Notes: generated by a model from the letters alone, not told the origin. Positions 25,722-35,359 are shown, numbered from the stretch's first letter. The stretch: DNA of 64,000 nt from Clostridia bacterium (GCA_017414965.1 JAFQJL010000007.1:1-64000), one strand, 5' to 3'. Made by a program: numbers and translations.

Positions 25722-25756
25722 TTCGACGCGCGCACGCCGCCGATGCCCCGTATAAT
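25722..25756 (+). promoter_or_regulatory. Possible Spo0A-type promoter of spoIIE
   Basis: A perfect TATAAT (25751-25756) lacks a -35 at the usual distance. TTCGACG (25722-25728) differs from the Spo0A box TTCGACA by one base and lies 22-23 bases upstream, the unusual wide spacing known for Spo0A-activated sigma-A promoters such as spoIIG and spoIIE in Bacillus. A second, weaker box (GCCGACA) lies at 25699-25705. Confidence 0.45.
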
Positions 25757-25789
25757 ACAATGGACAAGTTATCTGCGGAGGGGATGTAT

Positions 25790-28123
25790 ATGCAAAACGA
25801 ACGGGATGGCTCGGTCAGGAGCGTACGCCGCCCACACGACTACACCGGCACCGCCCGCCAGATCGGAAAACTGGCTTTGTGGGCGCTGATCGGCCTGTTT
25901 TCCGCACACGCCACCGTTTACGGCAGTACGGCGCCGTTTGGCGTTGGTGCGGCGGCCGCGGTTTCCGGAGCCGGCGCACCGCTGGTGTACATAGCGGTTG
26001 TGGTCGGCTACCTGCTTCCCGGCAGCACGACCAGTCTACTGCACTATCTGGCTGCCGTCGGAATGGCTGCCGGTTTTCGGTGGGTACTGGGCGGTATCGG
26101 CAGTATCGGAAAAAGCCGTTGGTTTCCGCCGTTGTCGGCGTTTGCGGCGGTGCTGATCACCGGCACGGCGGTACACATAGTCGGCGGTTTGGAATGGTAT
26201 TGGATCGTAATGACGCTGTGCGAGAGCGCACTGGCAGCAGGCTATGCGGTGTTTTTCCGTGAGACCACGGCGTTTCTGTTGGAAACCGAACAACCTGCCG
26301 GCGGCACGACCTTCCGGCAACTGGCGCTGACGGTTGTCGGGGCGGTGGTGCTGATGTCGGTGGCGGAACTGGAGATCGCCGGTATTTCGCCCGGTCGTAT
26401 TACGGCAGCGGTGCTGGTGCTGCTGTTTGCGCGCCTCAATCGCGAAGCCGGTGGTGCGATGGCCGGCACCGTGCTGGGTGTGGCTATGATGCTGGCCTCC
26501 GGCAACGGCACGATTGCCGCTGCCTATGGATTGGGCGGTCTGCTGGCCGGTTGGATGCTGCGGCACGGTCGATGGGCCGGCGCCGGCGTGTTTTTCGCCG
26601 TCAATCTGATTGCCGCTGTCGGTCAGCGCGAGATCGGAGCGGTGCTGATCAGTATCTACGAATCCTTAACGGCATCCGTGCTGTTTTTGGCGATTCCCAA
26701 TGCATGGGATACTTACCTGACGATGTGGTTTTTCGGTCTGGACGAACAGCCGGAGGCCGCCGGCATCCGGCGTAGTGTGGTATTGCAACTGGGAGCTGCG
26801 GCCGAAGCGTTGCACGAGGTAGCCGGCACGGTGGATGCGGTGTCCGGCAAATTGGCTACGATCAGCGAGCCGGATATCGGCACGATGTTTTCGGCACTGG
26901 CGGACAGCACCTGCCGCACGTGCGGATTGCGTACCAGTTGCTGGCAGACAGAGGAACGGCGCACCATAGACGCGCTTCATCATTTGTTGCCGACGTTGCG
27001 TGAGCGAGGGGAGGTATTTCGCCGCGATTTTCCGCCGTCGTTTTCGTCGCATTGTGCGCGGATCGATCAACTGGCGGTGGACGTCTCGCGGCGTTATGCC
27101 GATTTTTGCACGCGCGAAAGCGCGTTTCGCCGTATCGGCGAAATCCGATCGGTGGTCACCGGACAATTTGTCGGAATGGCGGAATTGTTTGATGAGCTTT
27201 CCAAGCGGTTTTCCGCCAGCACGCAGGTGGATACCACCGCTGTTGACCGCGTCAGCGCGGTTTGCCGCGAATGCGAGCTGGAGGTATCCGAGGTGATCTG
27301 CCTGACCGATGAGCGCGGTCAAATGACGGTGGATATCGTGTTGCCGCATTTGCCGTCGCGCATCGATCGGGACGATTGGGCAGAGGACATTGCGGAGGCA
27401 TGCGGTCGGGAATTTTCCCGTCCGCAGATTCGTCGATTGGAAAACGCCCTGCACATCTCGTTTGCCGAGCGTCCGCGTTATCGTGTGGGCGTGGGAGTGG
27501 CGCAACTGCCGTGCGACGGTGAGAGCCTGTGCGGCGATGCGACTTCGTGGTTTGAGGATGCCGCCGGCACCGTAACGGCGGTGCTCAGCGACGGTATGGG
27601 ATGCGGCGGTCGCGCAGCCGTGGACGGCGCGATGGCCGCCAATCTGTCGGCGTGTCTGTTCAAGGCGGGATTCGGCGAGGGGAGCGTGTTGCGACTGGTC
27701 AATGCCGCGCTGATGGCGAAGTCGGAGGAAGAGAGCCTGTCCACGCTGGACGTGGCGCGGATCGACGGTCGAAACGGACACCTGACGATGTTGAAGGCCG
27801 GCGCGTCGTTTTCGTATTTGCTCAGCGGCGGTCGTCTTTCGCGGTTTGACCGCGCCTCGCTTCCGGCCGGTATTCTGGCAGATATCGCGTTCGATAAGCA
27901 GGAGGACACGCTGACAGACGGCGATTTGCTCTTGATGATGAGCGACGGCGTGCTGACCGACGAATCGGCGTGGCTGGAGGAAAAATTGCTGGCGTGGCCG
28001 GATTTTCCGCATTCGTTGCAAGCGTTTTGCGAGGACATTGCCGTTACCGCCCGACAAAAACAAGAGGCGGGCCACCAAGACGACATCACGGTGATGGCGT
28101 TGCTGGTCACCAAACGCACGTAA
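25790..28123 (+). CDS. spoIIE: Stage II sporulation protein E (PP2C-type phosphatase)
   Basis: 777 residues from ATG 25790, chosen because ggagggg sits 6 bases upstream; the ATG at 25760 is only 4 bases after the promoter -10. SpoIIE dephosphorylates SpoIIAA to release sigma F in the forespore and also acts at the asymmetric septum. The N-terminal third holds about ten hydrophobic helices, then a central cytosolic region with a cysteine cluster (CRTCGLRTSCW), and a C-terminal PP2C domain with metal-binding SDGMGCGGRA at about 598 and MMSDGVLTD near residue 717. The architecture is complete. Confidence 0.95.
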   Translation: MQNERDGSVRSVRRPHDYTGTARQIGKLALWALIGLFSAHATVYGSTAPFGVGAAAAVSGAGAPLVYIAVVVGYLLPGSTTSLLHYLAAVGMAAGFRWVLGGIGSIGKSRWFPPLSAFAAVLITGTAVHIVGGLEWYWIVMTLCESALAAGYAVFFRETTAFLLETEQPAGGTTFRQLALTVVGAVVLMSVAELEIAGISPGRITAAVLVLLFARLNREAGGAMAGTVLGVAMMLASGNGTIAAAYGLGGLLAGWMLRHGRWAGAGVFFAVNLIAAVGQREIGAVLISIYESLTASVLFLAIPNAWDTYLTMWFFGLDEQPEAAGIRRSVVLQLGAAAEALHEVAGTVDAVSGKLATISEPDIGTMFSALADSTCRTCGLRTSCWQTEERRTIDALHHLLPTLRERGEVFRRDFPPSFSSHCARIDQLAVDVSRRYADFCTRESAFRRIGEIRSVVTGQFVGMAELFDELSKRFSASTQVDTTAVDRVSAVCRECELEVSEVICLTDERGQMTVDIVLPHLPSRIDRDDWAEDIAEACGREFSRPQIRRLENALHISFAERPRYRVGVGVAQLPCDGESLCGDATSWFEDAAGTVTAVLSDGMGCGGRAAVDGAMAANLSACLFKAGFGEGSVLRLVNAALMAKSEEESLSTLDVARIDGRNGHLTMLKAGASFSYLLSGGRLSRFDRASLPAGILADIAFDKQEDTLTDGDLLLMMSDGVLTDESAWLEEKLLAWPDFPHSLQAFCEDIAVTARQKQEAGHQDDITVMALLVTKRT

Positions 28124-28125
28124 AA

Positions 28126-28160
28126 AAAGAGGTTGCCACCATTGTGGTGGTAACCTCTTT
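28126..28160. terminator. Bidirectional terminator between spoIIE and yifB
   Basis: The stem aaagaggttgccacc / ggtggtaacctcttt with a 5-base loop lies between two converging stop codons. Confidence 0.88.
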
Positions 28161-28164
28161 ATGT

Positions 28165-29691
28165 TTATTCGCCCCAGTATTTTCTGTCTAAGGATCGGTA
28201 TTGCACCGCCTCGGCAATGTGCGCAAAATCAATGATCTCCTGCTCGTCCATATCCGCAATGGTTCGTGCGACCTTCAAAATGCGGTTGTACGCACGCGCG
28301 GATAACCCCAGCTTGTCAAACACGTCCCGCAGGAGCTGTTCGCCGCTTTCGCTGACCGGACACCACTTTTTGATCTGGCTGTCCGGAATGTGAGCGTTGC
28401 AGGTGATATCTGTTCCGGCAAACCGCCGATTCTGGATCTCGCGTGCGCGGTTGACGCGAGCACGGATGTCCGCAGAGGACTCGGCCTTCTTCTTGCTGGC
28501 CAACTCGTCGAATTTCACCGGCGGCACTTCGATGTGCAGATCGATGCGATCCAGAAGCGGACCGGACACGCGCGAGAGATACCGCCGCACCGCTTGCGGC
28601 GAGCAGGTACACGGATGGGAGGGATGCCCGTAAAATCCGCAGGGGCACGGGTTCATCGCCGCCACCAGCATAAAGGTACACGGATAGGTCACCGTCGCGT
28701 TGACGCGCGAAATGGTCACCTTGTTGTCCTCCAGCGGCTGCCGCAGACTTTCCATCGATTGCCGCGAAAATTCCGGTAATTCATCTAAAAACAACACGCC
28801 GTGATGCGCCAGCGATACCTCGCCGGGACGCGGCGTCGTGCCGCCGCCGGTCAGACCCGCTACCGACACGGTATGATGTGGCGAGCGGAACGGTCGCTGT
28901 TGCAGTAAACCGGTGCCGGCCGAGAGAGCGTCGGCAACCGAGTGGATCTTAGTCGCCTCCAACGCTTCGTCGGCGGTCATATCCGGCAAAATACCGGGCA
29001 ACCGCTTGGCAAGCATACTTTTGCCGGCGCCCGGGCTGCCGATGAGCAGCACGTTATGACTGCCGACAGCGGCGATCTCCATCACACGCCGAGCGATCGG
29101 TTGCCCCATAACATCCGCAAAATCCGGCACCGGTGTGTGCTGATCCGGATCGGGCGTCCACGGCTCGACCGGAGATAACGGCTGTATTCCCAACAGGTGA
29201 GAGACCAACTCGGTCACGGTGTGGACCGGATAGCAACGGATGCCGTCCACCACCGCACCTTCGGCGGCGTTCTCTGCCGGTAAAAAGACTTCCTGAATGC
29301 CGTTTTCGCGGGCGGCGATCACCATCGAGAGCACGCCGGTAACCGGCCGCAGTTCACCCACCAGCGACAACTCGCCGATAAACGCCATGTGATCGGTGTC
29401 CGCTTCCAACTGACCGCTGGCTTTGAGAATGCCCAGCAACAGCGGCAGATCGTATACCGAGCCTACCTTGCGGACGTTGGCAGGAGCCATATTGATGGTG
29501 ATTCGGCTGACGGGATATTGGTAGCCGCCATTTTTGATGGCCGCCCGCACGCGATCGCGGGATTCCCGCACCGCCGCATCCGGCAATCCGACCACGTCAA
29601 ATCCGGGTAAACCTTTGGAAATATCCGCTTCGACCTGCACCATAAAGCCGTCGATGCCGAGTAATCCCATGCTGTTGACCGCCGCAAACAT
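28165..29691 (-). CDS. YifB/ComM family Mg-chelatase-like AAA+ ATPase
   Basis: 508 residues from an ATG with gaaagaggg upstream, the usual length for ComM. The N-terminal part (MGLLGIDGFMVQVEADISKG, LPGFDVVGLPDAAVRESRDR) is the Lon-like/ChlI domain; Walker A is GSPGAGKSML and Walker B LFLDELPEF, followed by the family-specific cysteine-rich stretch around NPCPCGFYGHP. ComM is a hexameric helicase promoting branch migration during natural transformation in Gram-negatives; the role in Clostridia is less certain. It starts 17 bases after the P-type ATPase-like gene, so both are probably one transcript. A longer open frame upstream lies inside that gene and is not supported. Confidence 0.92.
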   Translation of the reverse strand: MFAAVNSMGLLGIDGFMVQVEADISKGLPGFDVVGLPDAAVRESRDRVRAAIKNGGYQYPVSRITINMAPANVRKVGSVYDLPLLLGILKASGQLEADTDHMAFIGELSLVGELRPVTGVLSMVIAARENGIQEVFLPAENAAEGAVVDGIRCYPVHTVTELVSHLLGIQPLSPVEPWTPDPDQHTPVPDFADVMGQPIARRVMEIAAVGSHNVLLIGSPGAGKSMLAKRLPGILPDMTADEALEATKIHSVADALSAGTGLLQQRPFRSPHHTVSVAGLTGGGTTPRPGEVSLAHHGVLFLDELPEFSRQSMESLRQPLEDNKVTISRVNATVTYPCTFMLVAAMNPCPCGFYGHPSHPCTCSPQAVRRYLSRVSGPLLDRIDLHIEVPPVKFDELASKKKAESSADIRARVNRAREIQNRRFAGTDITCNAHIPDSQIKKWCPVSESGEQLLRDVFDKLGLSARAYNRILKVARTIADMDEQEIIDFAHIAEAVQYRSLDRKYWGE

Positions 29692-29708
29692 AGACGCGCC
29701 CTCTTTCG

Positions 29709-32324
29709 TTAATGGGAATTTTTTCTGCTGCCGACCAACAAGGACAGCAAGCTTTTCAGAATGTCCGCCGCAACCAACAGAACGACGGTTACGGTCAGCG
29801 CCAGCGACAAACTGTCGCCTATGCCGGTGATGCCGCAGACCGCCGCGATCGGCGGCATGGACGGCAGCATCAGCGCCAAGACGACGATTGCCGCACAAGC
29901 GGCGACAATGCGCCAGTTAAACGGCGCAAGCCACGTCGGCAGCGACGAACGGAATACCAGCGCCTGTGCCGCTAACGACAGCAAAAACGCGATCGTGGCT
30001 TGCGAGACCGCCAAACCGTTCCAGTCGCCGGTGGAAACGCCCACCATAGCGAAGACGGTGGCCGGCGTCGCGGCAATCAACAAGCCCTGTAGAACGCCGC
30101 GGAACATCCACAGCGGGGTAAAGGTCTTGGTTTCGGCGGTATGCGGTGCCAACCGCATTTCGCGCTGCTCCGGTTTTTCGCAGGCGATCGCCGGAATTAA
30201 AAGCAACTCTGTCAGCAGGCTGATGACCAGCAACATCATCGGAGAGAGCAGTAAGCATCCGCCAAACAGCAGACCGAGCATTTCGGTCGCCACCAGCGCC
30301 ACCGTCAGCGCCAGCCGTAAGCTGACCGCCTTGCGCATGGTCGTCAGCATACCGCGACCGGCGCGCACCGCATAGCGAAGCGTCTCAAAACGACCGTCCG
30401 GAATGATCAGATCGGCGCCGATGGTGGCGACGTCGGCGCATTCGCCGATCGCCACGCTGATGTCCGCCTCTTTCATGGCGGCGGCATCGCGCGCATCGTC
30501 GCCGGTCATAATCACGACCTTGCCGCTTTTTTGCAACAATTGAACCAGCCGCACACGATCGGCCGCCGACGGCCGCGAGATCACCAGCGTGCGCGGCAGG
30601 ATCTCTTTGATTTCGTCGTCCGACATCGTTTCCAGTAACGTGCCGTCAAGCACTTGCGATTCGTCGGTAATGAGACCGATGCTCAACGCACCGGCGGCTG
30701 CCACCGCCATCGAATCGCCGGTGATCAGCATGGTGGTGATGCCGGCGTCCATGCATTCAAACAACGCCTTTTCCGCCTTCGCACGCGGCGGATCCGCCAA
30801 GCCGATCAATCCGACAAAGATCATATCCTTTTCGATCTCCTCGGGGATGAGATTGGCCGACAATTCGTCAACGTAGCGGTAGGCGACCGCCAACACGCGC
30901 TCGCCGCGATTTTCCATTTCCAGCGACTGCGCGTTCACCGCTTCGGCGTTGACACCCGCACACCGCGGCAACACTTCGGCCGGATCGCCCTTCAAAATGG
31001 CGACGTTCTTGCCGGAGATCAAGTGAATGGCCGTCATACAATGGCGATCAGCGGCCGAGGGGATCTCGCCCAACCGAGGAAACTCGCCGTGCAGTTTGTC
31101 GTGCTCCATGCGAATGCTCTTGGCGTATCGATCAATGGCGGTATCCAGCGGATCGTTGACCTCCGGATCACGCGTACAAAGAGTCGCCAGTTGAATCAGC
31201 GAGATTACCGCTTGCTCCGGATTTTTATTGGGCGCGGCAAAGATCTCGTGACCGGTATACAGCTCTTTGACCGAAAATGCGTTTTCGGTCAAAATGGAAA
31301 AGCGGTCCAATACGATCACGTTGGCTTGTCCGATCGTCTCCACGGCGTTCGGGCTCTGCACGCCGATACCGTGCCGCTTCAAACGCTTGAGGGTGGCCGT
31401 GATGGCCATCAGCGCCGGCACGCCGAGCGTGAGCGCCGCCGCCGCTACCACGATTGCCGCGGCCGTCAGGAACATATCCGACCAGGTCAGTTCGAAGAAC
31501 ATATCCTGCGAGACCATCGCCGCCGCCAGCACCAGCAACGCGCCGATAACGGCTACCGCGGTGATTGCGCGACCGATCTTGCCCAACTCTTGCTGATGGG
31601 GGAGATACAGGTGATCGTCTTGCTTGAGCACGCGCATCCGGTTGATCTCGGTCTGTCCGCCGGTTTCCACAACGACCGCCTCGGCGCTGCCCAGCACGAC
31701 CATGCAACCGGCATACAGCATATTCGAACGTTTCTTAAACGGCGTGATATTGTTGAGTTTTTCTACGGCAGACTTGGCCGCCGGAATGGTGTCGCCGGTC
31801 AGCACCGCTTCATCGCAGAGCAGGGAATAGCTCTCCAGAATGCGACAGTCCGCCGGCACCAGATCGCCCTCGGTCAATCGGATGATGTCACCCGGCACCA
31901 ATCGCTCGGCGGCGGCCGTGTACCACTTGCCGTCCCGCAATACTTTGGCGCCGGTGCTGGCGTACGACGGCGCAGAGGCGTAACGCTTTTCGGCGATGTA
32001 GCGCACCAACGCCAACACCAGCGCATACACGATGGCCGCCACCGCCATCACGACCGTCAACGACCAATCGGAGGGATGTCCCTTGGTCGAACGATAGATG
32101 GCGAACGCCGCAATGCCGATCGCCGCGATCAACATAATGGCGATGCCGGGTGCTTTTAAAGACGCCTGCAAGCACGCCCAAAAGGAATGCGTTTCCTGCT
32201 TCGGCGGCAGATTTTTGCCGTAGCGCTCGGTGCGCGCCTCGGCCTGCGCGTTGGCCAGACCGGCTGAACGGGAAACGTCCAGTTCTTTAAGAATGGTTTC
32301 AATTGCTTCGCTATGCCAGATCAT
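29709..32324 (-). CDS. Degenerate P-type (type II) ATPase homologue lacking the phosphorylation signature
   Basis: An 871-residue membrane protein with the full layout of a Ca2+-type P-type ATPase: N-terminal cation-ATPase domain, actuator domain (about 110-230), M3-M4, a P/N region (about 335-650) and six C-terminal helices. Key residues are changed. The DKTGTLT motif reads D340-RFSILT; the actuator TGES reads TGDT (176-179); the M4 PEGL reads TLGV (299-302); TGDGVND reads TGDDARD (607-613); and the M6 N-x-x-T-D reads S-L-L-T-E (702-706). ITGD and DPPR (511-514) persist. The frame is intact over 871 codons, so it is conserved as a protein rather than decaying. It is probably not a working ion pump; a regulatory role is possible. 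It has its own promoter and lies upstream of yifB. Confidence 0.85.
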   Translation of the reverse strand: MIWHSEAIETILKELDVSRSAGLANAQAEARTERYGKNLPPKQETHSFWACLQASLKAPGIAIMLIAAIGIAAFAIYRSTKGHPSDWSLTVVMAVAAIVYALVLALVRYIAEKRYASAPSYASTGAKVLRDGKWYTAAAERLVPGDIIRLTEGDLVPADCRILESYSLLCDEAVLTGDTIPAAKSAVEKLNNITPFKKRSNMLYAGCMVVLGSAEAVVVETGGQTEINRMRVLKQDDHLYLPHQQELGKIGRAITAVAVIGALLVLAAAMVSQDMFFELTWSDMFLTAAAIVVAAAALTLGVPALMAITATLKRLKRHGIGVQSPNAVETIGQANVIVLDRFSILTENAFSVKELYTGHEIFAAPNKNPEQAVISLIQLATLCTRDPEVNDPLDTAIDRYAKSIRMEHDKLHGEFPRLGEIPSAADRHCMTAIHLISGKNVAILKGDPAEVLPRCAGVNAEAVNAQSLEMENRGERVLAVAYRYVDELSANLIPEEIEKDMIFVGLIGLADPPRAKAEKALFECMDAGITTMLITGDSMAVAAAGALSIGLITDESQVLDGTLLETMSDDEIKEILPRTLVISRPSAADRVRLVQLLQKSGKVVIMTGDDARDAAAMKEADISVAIGECADVATIGADLIIPDGRFETLRYAVRAGRGMLTTMRKAVSLRLALTVALVATEMLGLLFGGCLLLSPMMLLVISLLTELLLIPAIACEKPEQREMRLAPHTAETKTFTPLWMFRGVLQGLLIAATPATVFAMVGVSTGDWNGLAVSQATIAFLLSLAAQALVFRSSLPTWLAPFNWRIVAACAAIVVLALMLPSMPPIAAVCGITGIGDSLSLALTVTVVLLVAADILKSLLSLLVGSRKNSH

Positions 32325-32371
32325 AAGCTTCTCCTTTTAGTCGAAAGCCAAATTTACTTATAATTATTTAT

Positions 32372-32400
32372 AGTTTACCATATTCCGATAGAATTCGCAA
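32372..32400 (-). promoter_or_regulatory. Promoter of the P-type ATPase-like gene
   Basis: On the - strand, TTGCGA, a 17-base spacer and TAAACT, about 50 bases before the start codon. Confidence 0.55.
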
Positions 32401-32430
32401 CCGGTTTTTCCGAGTTTCCGCAAATTTATC

Positions 32431-32459
32431 TTGAACACCGAGGGGAAAAATGCTAAAAT
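32431..32459 (+). promoter_or_regulatory. Promoter of the flavoprotein pair
   Basis: TTGAAC (32431-32436), a 17-base spacer and TAAAAT (32454-32459), 38 bases before the start codon at 32498. It is divergent from the P-type ATPase-like gene. Confidence 0.65.
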
Positions 32460-32497
32460 AAATCGTATAAGAAATTCGAGTAAACGAGGTGACGAAT

Positions 32498-33736
32498 ATG
32501 GAGCGTGCAGATCTGGTGATCGTCGGCGGCGGCGCAGCCGGATTGGCGGCAGCCGTGATGGCTGGTCAAGCCGCACCGAACAGTCGTATTGTGCTGTTGG
32601 AAAAGGGCGCGCGTGTCGGCAAGAAACTGTTGGCCACCGGCAACGGCACCTGCAACATTTCGCATCAAAACGCTTCGGTGGATTCCTACCACGGCGGTGG
32701 CGCACAGCGTGTTCGTGATGCCTTGGCGCGCTTTTCGTGGGAGGATGCTTGCCGGTTTTTCCGTTCCATCGGCGTCGAGACCACCGTCCGTGAGGACGGC
32801 CGCATCTACCCGCTGTGTACCAGTGCCGCGGCGGTGTTGGATTGCCTGCGGATCGCCGCGGCCAACCACGCCGATATTCGTTGCGAGAGTGCGGTGACCG
32901 CCCTTCGTCCGACCGCAAACGGTGTGACCGTTTGCACGGCCGACGGTGAGATCGCCGCCGGTCACGTGCTGGTGGCGGTGGGCGGCGCGGCGTCGCCCTC
33001 GTGTGGCGGCTCGTCGGATGGATACCGCTTGCTGACCGATCTGGGACATACCCGCACGCCTCTGTTTCCGTCCATTGTGCAACTGCGTACCGACACACGT
33101 TTTGTGCGTGCGGTCAAGGGACTACGCGTCGATGGTACCGTGAGCCTGATGTTGAACGGTCACCGCTTGGCGTCGCATACCGGCGAGATTTTGTTTGCCG
33201 AATACGGTCTGTCCGGACCGGCGGTGATGCAGATCTCGCGTGCGGCGGGCGAGTGGGAGCGTCGCAAGCAGGGGACGCTGACCGCGGTTGTCGATCTGTT
33301 GCCGACAATTTCAGCAGACGAGCTTTCGGCGCTGCTTTCGGCGCGCCGCGAGGCGCTGGCAACCACGCCGCTGGAGGATTTTCTGACCGGATTGTTCCAG
33401 CGTCGCATTGGTCAGACAGTGTTGCGGATGGCCGGCGCGTTGCCGCTGGATCGCCGGAGCGATTCACTGACCGACCGCGAGTTGTCGGCTGTGGTTTGTG
33501 CTATCAAGGAATGGGCGCTGGACGTAACCGGCACCCAAGGCTTCGGCGGTGCCCAAGTAACCGCCGGAGGCGTGACTGTTACGGAATTTGATGAGAACTT
33601 GATCTCGCGCCGTTGTCCGCACGTATCGGCGGCGGGCGAGGTGCTGGACGTAGACGGCGACTGCGGCGGCTACAATCTGCAATGGGCGTGGTCGTCGGCC
33701 GCGACAGCGGTCGAGGGTTGGAGGAAGAAACGATGA
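32498..33736 (+). CDS. HI0933-family (YhiN/BaiN-like) FAD-dependent oxidoreductase
   Basis: 412 residues. The start at 32498 has gaggtg 6 bases upstream. The N-terminal dinucleotide-binding motif is LVIVGGGAAGLAAAVMAGQ, followed by LLEKGARVGKKLLATGNGTC, a hallmark of the HI0933 family, and the C-terminal FAD-contact segment SAAGEVLDVDGDCGGYNLQW. Homologues include E. coli YhiN and the bile-acid enzyme named BaiN; substrate specificity cannot be read from sequence. The TGA overlaps the ATG of a second flavoprotein gene. Confidence 0.9.
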   Translation: MERADLVIVGGGAAGLAAAVMAGQAAPNSRIVLLEKGARVGKKLLATGNGTCNISHQNASVDSYHGGGAQRVRDALARFSWEDACRFFRSIGVETTVREDGRIYPLCTSAAAVLDCLRIAAANHADIRCESAVTALRPTANGVTVCTADGEIAAGHVLVAVGGAASPSCGGSSDGYRLLTDLGHTRTPLFPSIVQLRTDTRFVRAVKGLRVDGTVSLMLNGHRLASHTGEILFAEYGLSGPAVMQISRAAGEWERRKQGTLTAVVDLLPTISADELSALLSARREALATTPLEDFLTGLFQRRIGQTVLRMAGALPLDRRSDSLTDRELSAVVCAIKEWALDVTGTQGFGGAQVTAGGVTVTEFDENLISRRCPHVSAAGEVLDVDGDCGGYNLQWAWSSAATAVEGWRKKR

Positions 33737-35319
33737 TTCGGGTATCCGATCTGACGCTTCCGCTGTCCTATCGACCGGAGGATCTGGTCGTAGCAGCGGC
33801 CAAAAAAATGAAGATCAAGCCGAGTGCCGTCACGACGTGTCGACTGTTTCGTCGCGCGGTGGATGCACGGCATAAGGATCGGGTGCATTTTGTGTGCACG
33901 GCCGATGTGACGGTAGCCGGTGACGAGTCGAGCGTGGTCCGTCGAGCCGCTTCTCCGCATGTGCGTGTGCTGACCGAGCAACCGTATATAGTGCCCGCTG
34001 TCGCCGCTACCGGCGATATTCGACCGATTGTCGTGGGAAGCGGACCGGCCGGTCTGTTTGCTGCGCTGGCGCTGGCTAAAGCCGGTTTGCGCCCGATCTT
34101 GCTGGAGCGCGGTCGACCGGTCGAACAACGTCGCGAGGACGTGGCGCGCTTCCGTCGTACCGGCGTGTTGGATACCGAATCCAACGTCCAGTTTGGCGAA
34201 GGTGGTGCCGGCACGTTTTCGGATGGTAAGCTCAACACCGGCGTCAACGATCCGCGTTGCCGCTTCGTGTTGGAGGTTTTGGCGGAGATGGGGGATGCCG
34301 AGGATATTCTTTGGCAAGCCAAACCACACGCCGGCACCGATCGCTTGTTTACCATGATTCGACGCTTGCGTGCTGAGCTGATTCGCTTGGGTGCCGAGGT
34401 GCAATTTGAAGCGAAATTAACCGATATCGACGTCCAAAACGGTCGAGTTGTCGGAGTGGAGATCAACGGTTCTAAGCATTTGCCGTGCTCCGAGTTGGTG
34501 CTGGCCATCGGGCATTCCGCCCGCGATACCGTCCGTATGCTGTACGATCGCGGTGTGTCGATGACCGCCAAACCGTTTGCGGTGGGCGTGCGTATCGAGC
34601 ATCCGCGCAGCATGATCGACCGCAGTCAATACGGCGTAGCAGCCGGACATCCGGCATTGGGGGCAGCGCCGTATAAACTAAACGTTCGTCCTGCCAATGC
34701 GCAGGGTGTCTACACGTTTTGTATGTGCCCCGGTGGTGAGGTGATGGCCGCCTCGTCCGAGGAAGGCGCGCTGGTGGTCAACGGTATGAGCGAATTTGCG
34801 CGAGATGCCGTCAACTCCAACAGCGCGTTGCTGGTGGGTGTGACGCCGGCGGATTTTCCGTCGGAACATCCGCTGGCCGGCATTGATTTGCAACGACAGA
34901 TGGAGCGCGCCGCTTTTGCGCTTGGCGGCGGCGATTATCACGCTCCGATTCAGTTGGTTGGCGATTTCCTGTGCGATCGCGTGTCTACGGCGCTCGGCGA
35001 TGTGCAGCCGAGCTACCGTCCCGGCTGGCGATTTGCCGATCTTCGAGAATGTCTGCCGCCGGTGGTGGCGGCATCGCTGAAGGCGGGCTTGCCACTGCTC
35101 GGTCAACGCCTGCGCGGATTTGATCGGCCGGACGCGGTGATGACCGGTGTGGAAAGCCGCAGCTCGTCGCCGGTCCGCTTTGTCCGCAGCGATCACGGCG
35201 AGAGCAACTTGTCCGGCTTGTATCCGTGCGGCGAGGGCGCCGGTTATGCCGGCGGAATCGTTTCTGCCGCCGCCGACGGTCTGCGGATCGCCGAGCAGAT
35301 TTTGGAAAACTACCGATAA
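33733..35319 (+). CDS. COG2509-type FAD-dependent dehydrogenase
   Basis: 528 residues, starting at an ATGA overlap with the previous gene; upstream open frame lies inside that gene. It has an N-terminal domain of about 90 residues (LPLSYRPEDLVVAAAKKMKI), then the FAD-binding motif PIVVGSGPAGLFAALALAKA, LLERGRPVEQR, the family hallmark VQFGEGGAGTFSDGKLNTGV, and a C-terminal LYPCGEGAGYAGGIVSAAAD. This is the uncharacterised dehydrogenase family COG2509, common in Firmicutes. Co-transcription with another flavoprotein suggests a shared redox task, unknown. Confidence 0.9.
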   Translation: MIRVSDLTLPLSYRPEDLVVAAAKKMKIKPSAVTTCRLFRRAVDARHKDRVHFVCTADVTVAGDESSVVRRAASPHVRVLTEQPYIVPAVAATGDIRPIVVGSGPAGLFAALALAKAGLRPILLERGRPVEQRREDVARFRRTGVLDTESNVQFGEGGAGTFSDGKLNTGVNDPRCRFVLEVLAEMGDAEDILWQAKPHAGTDRLFTMIRRLRAELIRLGAEVQFEAKLTDIDVQNGRVVGVEINGSKHLPCSELVLAIGHSARDTVRMLYDRGVSMTAKPFAVGVRIEHPRSMIDRSQYGVAAGHPALGAAPYKLNVRPANAQGVYTFCMCPGGEVMAASSEEGALVVNGMSEFARDAVNSNSALLVGVTPADFPSEHPLAGIDLQRQMERAAFALGGGDYHAPIQLVGDFLCDRVSTALGDVQPSYRPGWRFADLRECLPPVVAASLKAGLPLLGQRLRGFDRPDAVMTGVESRSSSPVRFVRSDHGESNLSGLYPCGEGAGYAGGIVSAAADGLRIAEQILENYR

Positions 35320-35354
35320 AAAATCCCTGTGTTCCGATGAACACAGGGATTTTT
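35319..35354. terminator. Bidirectional terminator between flavoprotein operon and apgM
   Basis: A perfect 15-bp stem (aaaaatccctgtgtt / aacacagggattttt) around ccgatg; it serves converging genes. Confidence 0.9.
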
Positions 35355-35359
35355 GTTTG

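Noticed and set aside
26666-28078. 470-codon open frame opposite spoIIE
   Set aside because: Antisense shadow; low-complexity Arg/Gln/His-rich product.
29692-29898. Longer N-terminus for yifB
   Set aside because: The extra frame lies within the P-type ATPase-like gene, and the product from 29691 starts exactly as other family members do.
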